This document shows, one piece after another, positions 1 to 9,209 of a DNA stretch of 64,000 nt. Within the stretch, counting starts at the first letter, position 1. Every line of letters starts with the position of its first letter. The notes beneath the pieces are model-generated. The model was not told where the DNA came from. It was given only the letters and a program-made list of their open reading frames with translations, and did no database searches. A program made the position numbers and the translations under genes. This stretch comes from DASQZK01 sp963764345 (GTDB lineage: Bacteria > Bacteroidota > Bacteroidia > Bacteroidales > GCA-2748055): NCBI GenBank assembly GCA_963764345.1, contig CAVXSF010000009.1, forward strand, positions 372,001 to 436,000, in the 5' to 3' direction.

Positions 1-1148
1 GACTTCAGATCACCCTTAAGTTTCAGAACGGCCAGGTGCTCCAGGATCCGCTCCTTAACCTTCTCGAGACCGAAATGGTCGCGTTCCAAAACCTTTTCAG
101 CTCTCTGCATATTGAAATTATCCCTGGTGAAAACATTCCATGGCAGGTCCAGAAGAGTCTGCACATAATTCACCTGTACGGAATATTCTCCGGAAGCCGG
201 ATTCAACCGGTGAAGTTTGTCCACCTCTTTTGTAAAATACTCTTCTACTTCCTTGCCCCACTTTTTCTTGGATGCCTTTTCTTTCAGCTCATCGATTTCC
301 TGTTCAATGGGATTGCCACCAAGTTCATCCTGAATGGTTTTCATCTGTTGCTGAAGGAGATATTCCCTTTGTTGCTGATCGAGATCATGTTTTACCTTGG
401 TCTGGATATCATTCTTCAACTCAAGCATCTGAACCTCCCTTGTCAGGTACTCCATAAGTCGAATGCCTCTCTGCCTGAGATTGTCAAGCTCGAGAAGTTC
501 CTGCTTATCCTTAAGTTCCATGTCATTGTTGGACGACAGGAAGTTGATAAGAAAAGTGGTGCTTTCAATATTTTTTACCGCGAAAGTGGCCTCCGGTGGA
601 ATATTGGAAGACAGCTTGATGATTTTTAAGGAAAGTTCTTTAAGTGATGCGATGATCGCTTTAAGTTCATCCTGGTTACCCGCTTTTTTTTCGTCTTGCA
701 CGGCAACTCTCGCTACCATATAGGGTTTTTCCGAAACCACATCCAGCAACCGGAACCTTTTCTTGCCCTGGATAATAATGGAAGTGGACCCATCCGGCAT
801 TTCGAGGATTTTGAGGATCTGAGCCACCGTCCCCACATTGAAAAGATCCAGAGCTTTTGGATCTTCGACGTCAGCGTCCCTCTGTGCTATGGTCCCCAGG
901 ATCTTATTCTTTTGATATACATCCTGAACCAGTTTCAGGGACTTTGTCCGTCCAACAGTTATGGGAATCACTACACCCGGAAAAAGCACTGTATTCCTGA
1001 GCGGAAGAATCGGGAGCACATCAGGCACATTAAGCTTAGTTACCTCCTGTTCTTCTTCTTCCGATATGAGGGGTATGAACTCTGCATCCTGGTCAAAACT
1101 ATCCTGTGACAGAAAATGATTATAGTTCAATTCTGAGAATTTCTTCAT
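1..1148 (-). CDS. lon: Lon protease, N-terminal part (cut by window edge)
   Basis: ATP-dependent AAA+ serine protease that degrades misfolded and regulatory proteins in the cytoplasm. The visible ~382 residues hold the N-terminal LON substrate-binding domain (VLPILPLRNTVLFPGV at about residues 44-60) and the following helical region (DLPWNVFTRDN, then ERDHFGLEKVKERILEHLAV). The reading frame runs off the left edge just before the Walker A motif would appear, so the ATPase and Ser-Lys protease domains lie outside the window. The start is the ATG at 1146-1148, preceded by an AGGAGA ribosome-binding site about 9 bases upstream, which is strong for this phylum. Sequence identity to Lon is clear; only completeness is unknown. 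Confidence 0.95.
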   Translation of the reverse strand, partial: MKKFSELNYNHFLSQDSFDQDAEFIPLISEEEEQEVTKLNVPDVLPILPLRNTVLFPGVVIPITVGRTKSLKLVQDVYQKNKILGTIAQRDADVEDPKALDLFNVGTVAQILKILEMPDGSTSIIIQGKKRFRLLDVVSEKPYMVARVAVQDEKKAGNQDELKAIIASLKELSLKIIKLSSNIPPEATFAVKNIESTTFLINFLSSNNDMELKDKQELLELDNLRQRGIRLMEYLTREVQMLELKNDIQTKVKHDLDQQQREYLLQQQMKTIQDELGGNPIEQEIDELKEKASKKKWGKEVEEYFTKEVDKLHRLNPASGEYSVQVNYVQTLLDLPWNVFTRDNFNMQRAEKVLERDHFGLEKVKERILEHLAVLKLKGDLK

Positions 1149-1265
1149 AAAAAAATGTTCTCCTTTCTTCTGACAAATCGTCCGATTCTTTTTCTTTTTT
1201 TACCGGGTTAACCGGCGAAGTAGTTATGGCAACTCTTATGCCAAAGCCTCTGACAGCCTGGTATC

Positions 1266-2451
1266 TTATTTCCTGTACCTTGCAGTCAGATTGAAGACTT
1301 CAGTGAGAATTTGTTTTTCAGTATCATCAAAATTGATATCCCTTCTCTTCATGACTTGTTCTGCCACTTCAAATACCTTTTGAAGTGAAAAGGTTGTGAA
1401 ACCATGAGAACCGCCCCAGCTGAAAGAAGGTATAAATGCTCTCGGAAAACCGGAACCGAAAATATTTGCACTCACTCCAATCACTGTACCGGTATTGAAC
1501 ATCGTATTTATTCCGCACTTTGAATGATCACCCATGATCAGTCCGCAGAAAAGGAGACCCGTATCAATGAATTTCTCCTCTTCGTAGCTCCACACCCTGA
1601 CTTTGGCATAATTGTTTTTCAGATTGGAATTGTTGGTATCTGCACCGATATTACACCATTCACCGATGACTGAATTGCCGAGAAAACCGTCATGAGCTTT
1701 ATTGGAATTTCCCTGAATAACACAGTTATTCAGTTCTCCCCCCACTTTGGAATTAGGTCCGACAGTGGTAGGACCATAAATTTTTGCCGAAAGCTTGACG
1801 GTGGAATTTTCGCAAAGTGCAAAGGGACCGCGAATGACACTGCCTTCCATGATCTCGCTGTCTTTTCCAAGATAAACCGGTCCTGTTGTGGCATTGATGA
1901 TGGCAAATTCAGCCCTGGCACCTTCTTCGACAAATATATTTTCCTCCCCCAGACAGGTGGTTCCTGGAGCTGAGATTAAGCGAATGACGGCCTGCGGTCA
2001 GTAGCTCAAAATCCTGACGCATCGCTTCCCCGTTCCATGAAAATATCTGCCAGGGATAATCAATTATGCGAAGATCACCGTTGTATTGAAGGCCTGACTT
2101 GCCTGAATAATTCTGAGGAACAAAGTTCATAGCTTCCTCACCGGATAAACGGCAGGCCAGTAGCCTCTGCCCGCTGAAAAGAGCGCTTCCCCTTTTCATC
2201 CCCTGTACAGAATTGAAAAATTTCCTGTCGGGAATAACTGCCCCGCTAATGAATAAATTGTCATCCGTCAGGGAACAGTTGAACTTTACAGCGAGGTAAG
2301 GTTCTGTTTTGAAACCAACGGCACTGCCGGCCAGTTTCTCCCATTTTTCACTTATCCTGAGTATGCCGATACGAATCCAGGCAACAGGTTTTGTGAATGT
2401 CAGTGGGAGAAGGGTTCTCCTGCTATCGTCATCAAAGAGTATGATATTCAT
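1266..2451 (-). CDS. GlmU-like sugar nucleotidyltransferase/acetyltransferase, frameshifted
   Basis: Bacteroidetes-type GlmU-like protein (putative UDP-GlcNAc diphosphorylase/glucosamine-1-phosphate N-acetyltransferase family), expected to make UDP-GlcNAc for peptidoglycan and LPS. The N-terminal half (1909-2451) starts MNIILFDD and reaches FELLTAGR. The C-terminal half (1266-1850 plus upstream codons) is a left-handed beta-helix acyltransferase with IRGPFALCE, NKAHDGFLGNSVIGEWCNIG and GDHSKCGINTMFNTG. The halves are in different frames. Dropping one base from the C5 run at 1946-1950 joins LSG to EENIFVEEGARAEF exactly as the family requires. A single homopolymer indel in an otherwise full-length, consensus-perfect gene suggests a sequencing error rather than real loss. 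Confidence 0.85.
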
Positions 2452-2653
2452 AACAGAGGACTTGGTATTTCTGAATAACGTGAGATGTTCTAAAAGGTTC
2501 TACTCGGAACCGGTTCATTCGAAATTAAATCCTTTACCGCAGAATTACTTCCCACTAAAACCGAGATTCCTCAAAACCGCCTTCGCGGACCTGTAGTGAA
2601 ATAACACAAACACTCCAAAGTCTTTTTCAATGGTGTTATTCATTCATGATCAG

Positions 2654-2690
2654 ACAAAAAAACTCCGGCAATCAAAGTCATTACCGGAGT
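2654..2690 (-). terminator. Rho-independent terminator of rpmE2
   Basis: On the minus strand a 7-bp stem, ACTCCGG/CCGGAGT (2684-2690 and 2662-2668), encloses a 15-nt loop and runs into seven T residues. It lies 26 bases past the L31 stop codon, as expected for intrinsic termination of that transcript. Confidence 0.8.
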
Positions 2691-2715
2691 ATCAGTATAA
2701 TTATCTTATGAATAT

Positions 2716-2985
2716 TTATTCCTTGTTTCTCTTATCGTAGTGTGATTTATACCTGCTCATGAATTTATCGACACGCCCAGCAGTATCCACAAGTTTCATC
2801 TTACCGGTATAGAAAGGATGTGATTGTGAGGAGATCTCCAGTTTAATCAATGGGTATTCCTTTCCGTCTTCAAGCTTAATGGTTTCTCTGGAGTTCGCTG
2901 TTGACCGGGTAACAAAGGTTTGTCCGTTGGACATATCCTTAAATGCAACCAGCCTGTAATTTTTTGGATGAAGATCTTTTTTCAT
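2716..2985 (-). CDS. rpmE2: 50S ribosomal protein L31 type B
   Basis: Component of the large ribosomal subunit. The 89-residue protein MKKDLHPKNYRLVAFKDMS... carries the L31 signatures HPKNYR, SQSHPFYTGKMK and DKFMSRYKSHY. It lacks the CxxC zinc-ribbon cysteines, which makes it the zinc-independent type B paralogue often associated with zinc limitation. An upstream in-frame ATG at 3003 would add six residues; the start at 2985 is chosen because family members begin MKK(D/E)(L/I)HP. A promoter lies at 3121-3151 and a terminator follows the gene, so it appears monocistronic with a leader of about 130 nt. Confidence 0.95.
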   Translation of the reverse strand: MKKDLHPKNYRLVAFKDMSNGQTFVTRSTANSRETIKLEDGKEYPLIKLEISSQSHPFYTGKMKLVDTAGRVDKFMSRYKSHYDKRNKE

Positions 2986-3120
2986 ACATGTATTTTTTAA
3001 CATAGATTCCCGCCCTCGGGCTGGATTCTCCGGATCGCTCGCTTCCAGTATTCGTTTCAGAGGCTGAAAATCCGGCTTATTTTGTTTTTCCCTATTTATG
3101 TTCGTTCACAAAACGGATTG

Positions 3121-3151
3121 CAAAATTATATAACAATATGAGAAAAACAAA
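3121..3151 (-). promoter_or_regulatory. Bacteroidetes-type promoter for rpmE2
   Basis: Minus strand: TTTG (-33 element, 3148-3151), a 19-nt spacer, then TAATTTTG (-7 element, 3121-3128). This matches the known Bacteroidetes consensus TTTG/TAnnTTTG with usual spacing. It predicts a transcript start near 3115 and an untranslated leader of about 130 nt before rpmE2. Confidence 0.65.
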
Positions 3152-3200
3152 AAAACAGTGATAATTTTTCAACTATTTACCCCTGTAAAGCCGGATCAAA

Positions 3201-4409
3201 TTATTGAGTTTCTGCCGTTTTTATTTTTTTCCCAAGCGCGCTTTCCTCACTTCCGGGCATAAACCGTTCAAAAGGTATGGAAGGATCGAGGATATACCGG
3301 TATGTATGGTGTGTTTTGGCCTTCCTGGCCCCGACAGCTTCGTACAGCGCGATCATTTTAGGATTAAAGTCACCTACCCAGGAGAGTTCGATCTCGTTGT
3401 ACTGGGGTTTATATTTCATCTTTTCATTCATATGCCAGAAAATACCGGACTCGACGCCGGAATTCTGGAACCTGGGCACTACGCCGGCAATCTGAGCCCT
3501 GATCCGGGTGAGTGTCCCGGTCTTTTTGTAATAAAGGAATTTCAGCTTGTTAAGAAAATGCATCCTTCCGTCAAGTTTCTTAAGGATCTGGTTAATATCC
3601 GGAAACATAATGAAAAATGCGATGGGCTCCTCCTTGTAGTACGCAAACCAGATCAGATCGGGATCGAGGATGGGCCTGGCCTTTCTCATCCCGGCCAGTA
3701 CATCCTCCGGTTTCAGCGGTGTAAAGTTCTCCTTAAAATTTTTCCATGCTTCGTTGTAAATGAGGACCATATCAGCAACGAATTTATCGGTTTCCCTGAA
3801 GGAAAATTGTACGAAGTTGAAATCCGGCTTTTTACCGATCCATTCGGCTATTTTCCAAAAGCGTTCAGGAAAAGTTTTAGTGAGGTCCAGATGGTAGCTG
3901 AACTGGCGGAAATAGATCCGGAAGCCATAATCTTCGAAAAAGTCCTGGTAATAAGGGAAATTATAAGGCATCCCGAAACCCGGGTGAGTGAATCCGTCCA
4001 CCAGAAGGCCCCAGTTATTATCGTTCTCCCCCAAATTTACAGGGGCATCCATGGCTTTCAGTCCTTTTGAACGCAGCCAATTTCTTGCAGCGTCGAAAAG
4101 TATGAAGGCTGCTTTTTTATTCTCGACACACTCGAAATACCCCAGCCCCCCGGCAGGTATCTTTTCAGCGCCTGCTTTTTCCATGCTGTAAAAAGCAGCT
4201 ACCCTTCCTGTCAGGTTTCCCCTCTCATCTTTAAGAATCCATCTTATGGCATCACCATCGCGTAGATGCGGATTACTAGCGGGATCGAACTGTGCCGTCA
4301 AATCATTATCCATTGGACAAACCCAATGCAAATCTTTTTTGTACAGGATTTTCGGTACATTGAGAAATTCCCTCTCGAGATTTTTATCAGTTACTTCAAT
4401 CAGTTTCAT
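3201..4409 (-). CDS. GNAT-like acyltransferase family protein
   Basis: About 402 residues from MKLIEVTDKNLEREF. The conserved opening (FLNVPKILYKKDLHWVCPMD) and the later segments NWGLLVDGFTHPGFGMPYN and ELSWVGDFNPKMIALYEAVGARKAKTHHTYRYI are typical of a Bacteroidetes family usually annotated as GNAT/N-acetyltransferase-like. The C-terminal part, with PRFQNSGVESGIFWHM, resembles the acetyl-CoA-binding half of a GNAT fold. The acceptor is unknown. The ATG at 4409 is preferred over one at 4493, because the longer form would overlap the upstream aminotransferase gene, whose stop ends at 4426. The 16-base spacing suggests co-transcription with that gene. Confidence 0.7.
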   Translation of the reverse strand: MKLIEVTDKNLEREFLNVPKILYKKDLHWVCPMDNDLTAQFDPASNPHLRDGDAIRWILKDERGNLTGRVAAFYSMEKAGAEKIPAGGLGYFECVENKKAAFILFDAARNWLRSKGLKAMDAPVNLGENDNNWGLLVDGFTHPGFGMPYNFPYYQDFFEDYGFRIYFRQFSYHLDLTKTFPERFWKIAEWIGKKPDFNFVQFSFRETDKFVADMVLIYNEAWKNFKENFTPLKPEDVLAGMRKARPILDPDLIWFAYYKEEPIAFFIMFPDINQILKKLDGRMHFLNKLKFLYYKKTGTLTRIRAQIAGVVPRFQNSGVESGIFWHMNEKMKYKPQYNEIELSWVGDFNPKMIALYEAVGARKAKTHHTYRYILDPSIPFERFMPGSEESALGKKIKTAETQ

Positions 4410-4425
4410 CGTTTCGCAGGGCTTT

Positions 4426-5910
4426 TCAAAGTGAAAACCAATCTCCAACCAACCTGTCCTGATCTTTATCTTCAATCTCTCTTTTATGGGCAAATTCGTT
4501 CCTTCGGTTTAAATATACATAATCTTTTTCCCATATCCCGATATTTTTGACAATTGCCTTCAATGCATCAATGAAAAAATACACCTCACTGTCTTTCATG
4601 ACCGGATGTAACGACCACCTCACCCATCCGGGCTTTTCGGAAAGATCACCATGACTGATCATATCGGTGATCTCCTGCGATTTTTCATAGCTGACCTGAA
4701 GCAGGTAGTGCCCGTAAGTACCGGCACAAGCACAGCCCCCGCGCACCTGTATGCCAAACCGGTCGTTGAGCATTTTCACCAGCAGGTTAAAATGTATCGT
4801 TTCGTGATAAAAAGAGATCACCCCCAGACGATCCTCAACACGATCGGCAAGAATCTTTATACCGGGAACGGCCCTTAACAAAGGAAAGGCAATAGTCAGC
4901 AACTCTCTTTCCCTTGCCAATATATGGTCCACACCCATTTTCTCCTTGAGCCCTATTGCCAACGCAGCACGTATAGATTCGAGGAATCCCGGCGTACCTC
5001 CATCTTCCCTGGCTTCAATATCATCAACGTATTTATACTTACCCCAGGGATTTGTCCAGTCGACAGTCCCTCCCCCTGGATTATCGGGTACATCAGCCTT
5101 ATACATGGTGGAATCAAAGACCAGAACACCTGAAGCCCCGGGACCTCCGAGAAACTTGTGAGGGGAAAAATAAATGGCATCCAGTTTTTCCATCGGGTCA
5201 CCCGGGTTCATATCAATATCTTCATAGGGTGCGGAGGCAGCAAAATCGATAAAACATAACCCACCGTATTCATGCATGATCGCCGCAAGCTTATGATAAG
5301 GTGTCCTGACTCCAGTGACATTGGAACATGCCGTAAATGAACCGATCTTGAATTCGCGATCCTTATATATTTCAAGTTGTCTTCTGAGTTCCTCAGGATC
5401 GACCAGAAGGTTTTTATCGGGTGCGAGCTGAATCACATCGGCAATCGTTTCATACCATGAGGTATGGTTGGAGTGATGCTCCATGTGAGTGACAAAAACA
5501 ACGGGCCTGTTCTTTATCCTGGGACAGTCTTTCATGAACCGTCGTCCGCAACCCTTCATGCTCAGGATCCGCTGCAATTTGTTAACCACTGATGTCATCC
5601 CGTAACCTGCTGTGATGATCACATCACCCGCTGATGCATTGACATGCTTCTTGATTAACCTGTGGGCATAATGATAACTTTTTGTCATCATGGAGCCTGT
5701 GATATTGGTCCCGGTATGGGTATTAGCCACGTAAGGGCCAAAGTCGCTCAGAAGCTTCCGTTCAATCGGCTCATACAGCCGCCCGCTGGCAATCCAGTCG
5801 GCATACAGGATCTTCATAGTACCATAAGGCGACTCAAAGACTTGATCCTGTCCCACAATGTTTTTCCGGAACTGATCAAAATACTGCTCAAGATTATGTA
5901 TGCCACTCAT
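4426..5910 (-). CDS. Class V PLP-dependent aminotransferase (cysteine desulfurase-like)
   Basis: A 494-residue fold-type I PLP enzyme related to SufS/NifS desulfurases. Visible features are THMEHHSNHTSW (about 141-152, cofactor region), CFIDFAASAPYED (219-231, PLP-binding Asp), SPHKFLGGPGASG with the Schiff-base Lys252, and RGGCACAG with Cys393/Cys395 where desulfurases carry the persulfide cysteine. It is about 90 residues longer than SufS, with an N-terminal extension and a charged C-terminal tail, so the substrate may differ from cysteine. No suf or isc genes are nearby. It is probably co-transcribed with the downstream GNAT-like gene. Confidence 0.8.
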   Translation of the reverse strand: MSGIHNLEQYFDQFRKNIVGQDQVFESPYGTMKILYADWIASGRLYEPIERKLLSDFGPYVANTHTGTNITGSMMTKSYHYAHRLIKKHVNASAGDVIITAGYGMTSVVNKLQRILSMKGCGRRFMKDCPRIKNRPVVFVTHMEHHSNHTSWYETIADVIQLAPDKNLLVDPEELRRQLEIYKDREFKIGSFTACSNVTGVRTPYHKLAAIMHEYGGLCFIDFAASAPYEDIDMNPGDPMEKLDAIYFSPHKFLGGPGASGVLVFDSTMYKADVPDNPGGGTVDWTNPWGKYKYVDDIEAREDGGTPGFLESIRAALAIGLKEKMGVDHILARERELLTIAFPLLRAVPGIKILADRVEDRLGVISFYHETIHFNLLVKMLNDRFGIQVRGGCACAGTYGHYLLQVSYEKSQEITDMISHGDLSEKPGWVRWSLHPVMKDSEVYFFIDALKAIVKNIGIWEKDYVYLNRRNEFAHKREIEDKDQDRLVGDWFSL

Positions 5911-6124
5911 GGAAAATTCGCGTTAAAGGCTTTATTTCAAACAAAAAACGAATAAATCTTTCCTCATTTGAGGTGTTCCGGACTACTTGCTCCAATATCA
6001 CTTAGGAGCCTTTATCTCTGCTGATTAATCTTCTATTCTTCCTGGTGCCGCCTTCCCTTCTTTTTTTCGTGCAACGTTCCCTAAGGTCGTGCACCTGAAA
6101 AAGTGTCATTTTTTGAATCCTCAA

Positions 6125-6886
6125 TCAGTTCCTGCTTGAAAACCTTGCCAGTAATCTCAGAAATTCAATATAAAGCCATACCAGTGTGACAATAAGGCCG
6201 AACGCGCCATACCATTCCATATATTTCGGTGCACCGGCTTCCGAGGCCCTCTCAATGAAATCAAAATCAAGGATAAGGTTCAGGGCTGCCACAACAATGA
6301 CCACAAGGCTTATTATGATCCCGAAAGTACCGCCGCCAAACGACAGGAAGCCGATGTCAATCCCGAAAAAGCCAAGGATAAAATCCAGAAGGTATGCCAC
6401 GAAAATTCCGCCGGTAGCAGCCATTACGCCAAGCCTGAATTTGTTTGTAACTTTGATAAGACCTGTCCGGTACACGAACAAAAGGGCAAAAAGTGTCCCG
6501 AAAGTTAATGTAACCGCATTAATCACGATATTGTGAAACTGGGGCTGAGCATTAAAAAATGCCGAAATACCTCCAAGGAAAAGTCCTTCCAGAACGGCAT
6601 ATACCGGTGCCGAAAATGGTGACCAGCTGGGTTTGAAAACGGTCACCAGTGCAATAATGAACCCACCGATAGCCCCAATCCACATATAGGTTCCCATTGA
6701 TGCGGGATTACCGGCCTGCATAAGCTTCCAGGTATACCCTGCTCCCAGGACAACCAGCAACAGCATAATAAAAATTTTATTGACAGTACCCTTCACCGTC
6801 ATGGCCTCACTACGATCAGCCGCTATCCCCGACCTCTTGAAAATGTTCTCACTAAGAACCGGGTTTGAAGATCTGTTAATATTCAT
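6125..6886 (-). CDS. Bax inhibitor-1/YccA family membrane protein
   Basis: A 253-residue inner-membrane protein of the Bax inhibitor-1-like family (YccA-type subgroup), possibly a pH-sensitive calcium leak channel or protease modulator; function in bacteria is poorly defined. The cytoplasmic N-terminus (NPVLSENIFKRSG) is the family signature, followed by about seven hydrophobic segments and the conserved LNLILDFDFIERASEAGAPKYMEWYGAFGL near the C-terminus. The start ATG has an AGGAGA-like site directly upstream (minus strand, about 6887-6897) and a TATATTTG promoter element at 6908-6915. It is transcribed divergently from the flippase gene at 7042. Confidence 0.88.
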   Translation of the reverse strand: MNINRSSNPVLSENIFKRSGIAADRSEAMTVKGTVNKIFIMLLLVVLGAGYTWKLMQAGNPASMGTYMWIGAIGGFIIALVTVFKPSWSPFSAPVYAVLEGLFLGGISAFFNAQPQFHNIVINAVTLTFGTLFALLFVYRTGLIKVTNKFRLGVMAATGGIFVAYLLDFILGFFGIDIGFLSFGGGTFGIIISLVVIVVAALNLILDFDFIERASEAGAPKYMEWYGAFGLIVTLVWLYIEFLRLLARFSSRN

Positions 6887-6907
6887 CTTTCTCTCCTAAA
6901 TTGGTTT

Positions 6908-6935
6908 CAAATATAAATCTTTTAGCAAAAACAAA
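6908..6935 (-). promoter_or_regulatory. Probable promoter of the Bax inhibitor-1 gene
   Basis: Minus strand TATATTTG (6908-6915) is a perfect TAnnTTTG -7 element. A TTTG at 6932-6935 sits 16 nt upstream, a little closer than the usual 19. It is followed at a short distance by the ribosome-binding site and ATG. Confidence 0.45.
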
Positions 6936-7041
6936 ACATGTCAAAGGATATGCCAAAATACACATACTATCCTTAATGTCATGTGCCGGTCAATAATCCT
7001 GCAATTTTGACCCGTATTCCCTAAGATTTTGTTCCTTTGCA

Positions 7042-8382
7042 ATGATTTTAGTTTCTGAAAAGATGTTTAAAATAGACAGGATACACAAAAGTGAATTCCT
7101 GAAAAATGTATTCACCCTTGTCTCTGTCACCTCTGTTGCCCAGGGCATTGCAATACTGATCTATCCGGTCCTTTCCCGGCTGTACAATCCCGAAGACTTT
7201 GGCCTTTTTGCCCTCTATATGAGCCTCGTTACCATAACTTCAATGATTGCCACCGGGAAATATGAGCTTGCTGTCATGATCCCCTCCAGGGATGAAGACG
7301 GGTACTCCCTCGCCGGCCTTTCTACAATCCTTGCCGTGTTATTCAGCATTTTCCTGTTTGCCGTTATACTTTTCCTGAAACAGGATATTGCCGTCTGGTT
7401 AGGGAATCCGCAAATTGAAAAGTGGCTTGTATATATTCCGGCATCGACCTTCCTCGTCGCCACTTTCCAGATCTCTGCGTACTGGTCGAACCGGAAAAAG
7501 AAATTCCGTAGAATGGCTGGGGCAAACCTGGGACAGAGTGTGGTCAACTCCGGTGTCAAGCTATCCACCGCAAATGTCATCCCGTCAGGAGGCGGACTGA
7601 TAGGGGGTGCCCTGGCCGGACAACTGGCCGGTACCATTTGGTATCTGACCGGAATACTGAAAAAAGACCGTCAGTATTTTCGGGGGATAAAGCTGGCGGG
7701 GTTAAAGAAACTGGCCCGCGAATACAAACTGTTCCCAAAATACAATATGGCCCATTATGTCATCAATAATTTTTCAACGAATCTTCCTGTATTTATCCTG
7801 AGTGCTACCTTCGGATCTGCCATAGTCGGGTTCTATTCATTGGGGTTTATGATGATAAACCGTCCGGCCAACCTGGTTACAAGTTCATTTACCCAGGTTT
7901 TCTCTCAAAGGATTATCGAGAAGTATAATCTCGGACAAATCATCAGTACGGATGTCAAAAAACTATTCACCAGGCTTTTACTCATGGCTGCCGGACCCTT
8001 CCTTGCCGCCGCCTTCTTCGGACCGGCGATCTTTTCTTTTGTCTTTGGAAAAGAATGGATTGAGGCAGGAAAGTTCATGCAGATACTGCTTCCGTGGCTT
8101 CTGGTCGTTTTCGCATCTTCACCCCTCTCCTTTCTCCCCGATCTTCTTAGCAGACAAAGGAAGGCAATGTGGCTGGATATTCTTAAATTTGTCCTGAGGC
8201 TCGCCGCCCTGGAAATTGGTGTTCTGAAACACAACGTTTACCTTGCTTTGATTTTATTCAGTGGAATAAGTTTCATCATTGTGTCGTATAATTTGTTTTG
8301 GTATATATCTTTGTCGGTTCGTGCCGACAGCAGACCCGGGATGAAGAAGCCGGGTAACGTTAATACGAAGTTCTCAGAATGA
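7042..8382 (+). CDS. Wzx-type polysaccharide flippase
   Basis: A 446-residue polytopic membrane protein of the MATE/MVF-like oligosaccharide flippase superfamily, predicted to translocate lipid-linked glycan repeat units across the inner membrane. The opening (SVTSVAQGIAILIYPVLSRLYNPEDFGLFALYMSL) is the classical Wzx N-terminus, and hydrophobic segments continue to the end. An alternative ATG at 7063 (MFKIDRIHKSEFLKNV) fits relatives better and leaves room for a TTCCTTTG promoter-like element at 7032-7039, so the shorter start is quite possible. The stop overlaps the next gene by four bases (ATGA), showing translational coupling. It is the first gene of a four-gene glycan operon. Confidence 0.85.
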   Translation: MILVSEKMFKIDRIHKSEFLKNVFTLVSVTSVAQGIAILIYPVLSRLYNPEDFGLFALYMSLVTITSMIATGKYELAVMIPSRDEDGYSLAGLSTILAVLFSIFLFAVILFLKQDIAVWLGNPQIEKWLVYIPASTFLVATFQISAYWSNRKKKFRRMAGANLGQSVVNSGVKLSTANVIPSGGGLIGGALAGQLAGTIWYLTGILKKDRQYFRGIKLAGLKKLAREYKLFPKYNMAHYVINNFSTNLPVFILSATFGSAIVGFYSLGFMMINRPANLVTSSFTQVFSQRIIEKYNLGQIISTDVKKLFTRLLLMAAGPFLAAAFFGPAIFSFVFGKEWIEAGKFMQILLPWLLVVFASSPLSFLPDLLSRQRKAMWLDILKFVLRLAALEIGVLKHNVYLALILFSGISFIIVSYNLFWYISLSVRADSRPGMKKPGNVNTKFSE

Positions 8383-9209
8383 ATAAAATTACTAAAGCAC
8401 TGAAAGCCACCGGACATATTATCCGGAACCCCTGGTTACTCAACAGGATTCTTCAGGATCCGGATATATGGAAGGATCGTATCGTCAGAAAATACGGGTT
8501 CACTAACGGACTGCCCCTGGTTTATCCCGACCAGTTATTCGGGAAAGATCCGGGTGGGGAACTCAGTATATTTACCTTTCTCGACGGCGGATCCCTGGTG
8601 ACGGACATCGTTTTGCTGAAGAATCTGGCGGCAGGCTTTGATCGTTGTTCTTTCTTTGAAATAGGAACCTGGCGCGGGGAAAGCGTCGCGAACGTTTCTG
8701 AAGTCGCAGCAGAATGCTTTACTCTGAATCTGTCTGACGAACAACTAAGGGCAAATAACCTCGGTGAAGAATATATCAGCCTCCAGGGTTACTTCTCCAA
8801 AGGACTGAAAAACGTGGTCCATCTCAGGGGAAATTCACGTACCTTCGATTTCAGTTCTTTAGGCCGGAAATTTGATCTTATCTTTATCGATGGTGACCAT
8901 CATTATGATTTTGTCAGGGAGGATACCCAAAAGGTTTTCCGGTATCTGGTCCATCCTGAGACCGTTGTGGTATGGCACGATTACGGCGAAACACCCGAAC
9001 ATGTCCGTTATGAAGTCCTGGCAGGAATACTGGATGGTACACCCGTTGAATGGCATCCGTTTCTTTACCATGTATCGAATACTAAATCGGCGGTTTTGAT
9101 CAGAAAAAAAATTCCGTCAGCTACACTGTCGGAACCTGTGAAGCCCGATTTTCATTATAAAGTGAAGATTAGTTATATAAAACCGCAAAACGTTGAAAAA
9201 CGAGATTAA
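8379..9209 (+). CDS. Class I SAM-dependent methyltransferase (Methyltransf_24-like)
   Basis: A 276-residue predicted methyltransferase. SFFEIGTWRGES (about residues 91-102) is the glycine-rich SAM-binding motif I. FDLIFIDGDHHYDFV (about 167-181) is the acidic motif typical of the Methyltransf_24 / cephalosporin hydroxylase-like group that often modifies sugars in glycan clusters. VVWHDYGETPEH follows, as in that group. The start overlaps the flippase stop (ATGA), and the 3' end overlaps the next gene by 17 bases. The context suggests O-methylation of a surface glycan, but the acceptor cannot be read from sequence. Confidence 0.75.
   Translation: MNKITKALKATGHIIRNPWLLNRILQDPDIWKDRIVRKYGFTNGLPLVYPDQLFGKDPGGELSIFTFLDGGSLVTDIVLLKNLAAGFDRCSFFEIGTWRGESVANVSEVAAECFTLNLSDEQLRANNLGEEYISLQGYFSKGLKNVVHLRGNSRTFDFSSLGRKFDLIFIDGDHHYDFVREDTQKVFRYLVHPETVVVWHDYGETPEHVRYEVLAGILDGTPVEWHPFLYHVSNTKSAVLIRKKIPSATLSEPVKPDFHYKVKISYIKPQNVEKRD

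Noticed and set aside
1909..2451. Separate short protein in place of the GlmU-like N-terminus
   Set aside because: The C-terminal half continues in the next frame after a C5 run, and the combined product matches the family end to end.
3204..4070. Plus-strand 288-residue open frame opposite the GNAT-like gene
   Set aside because: It is an antisense shadow of a clearly conserved minus-strand gene; its translation shows no family pattern.
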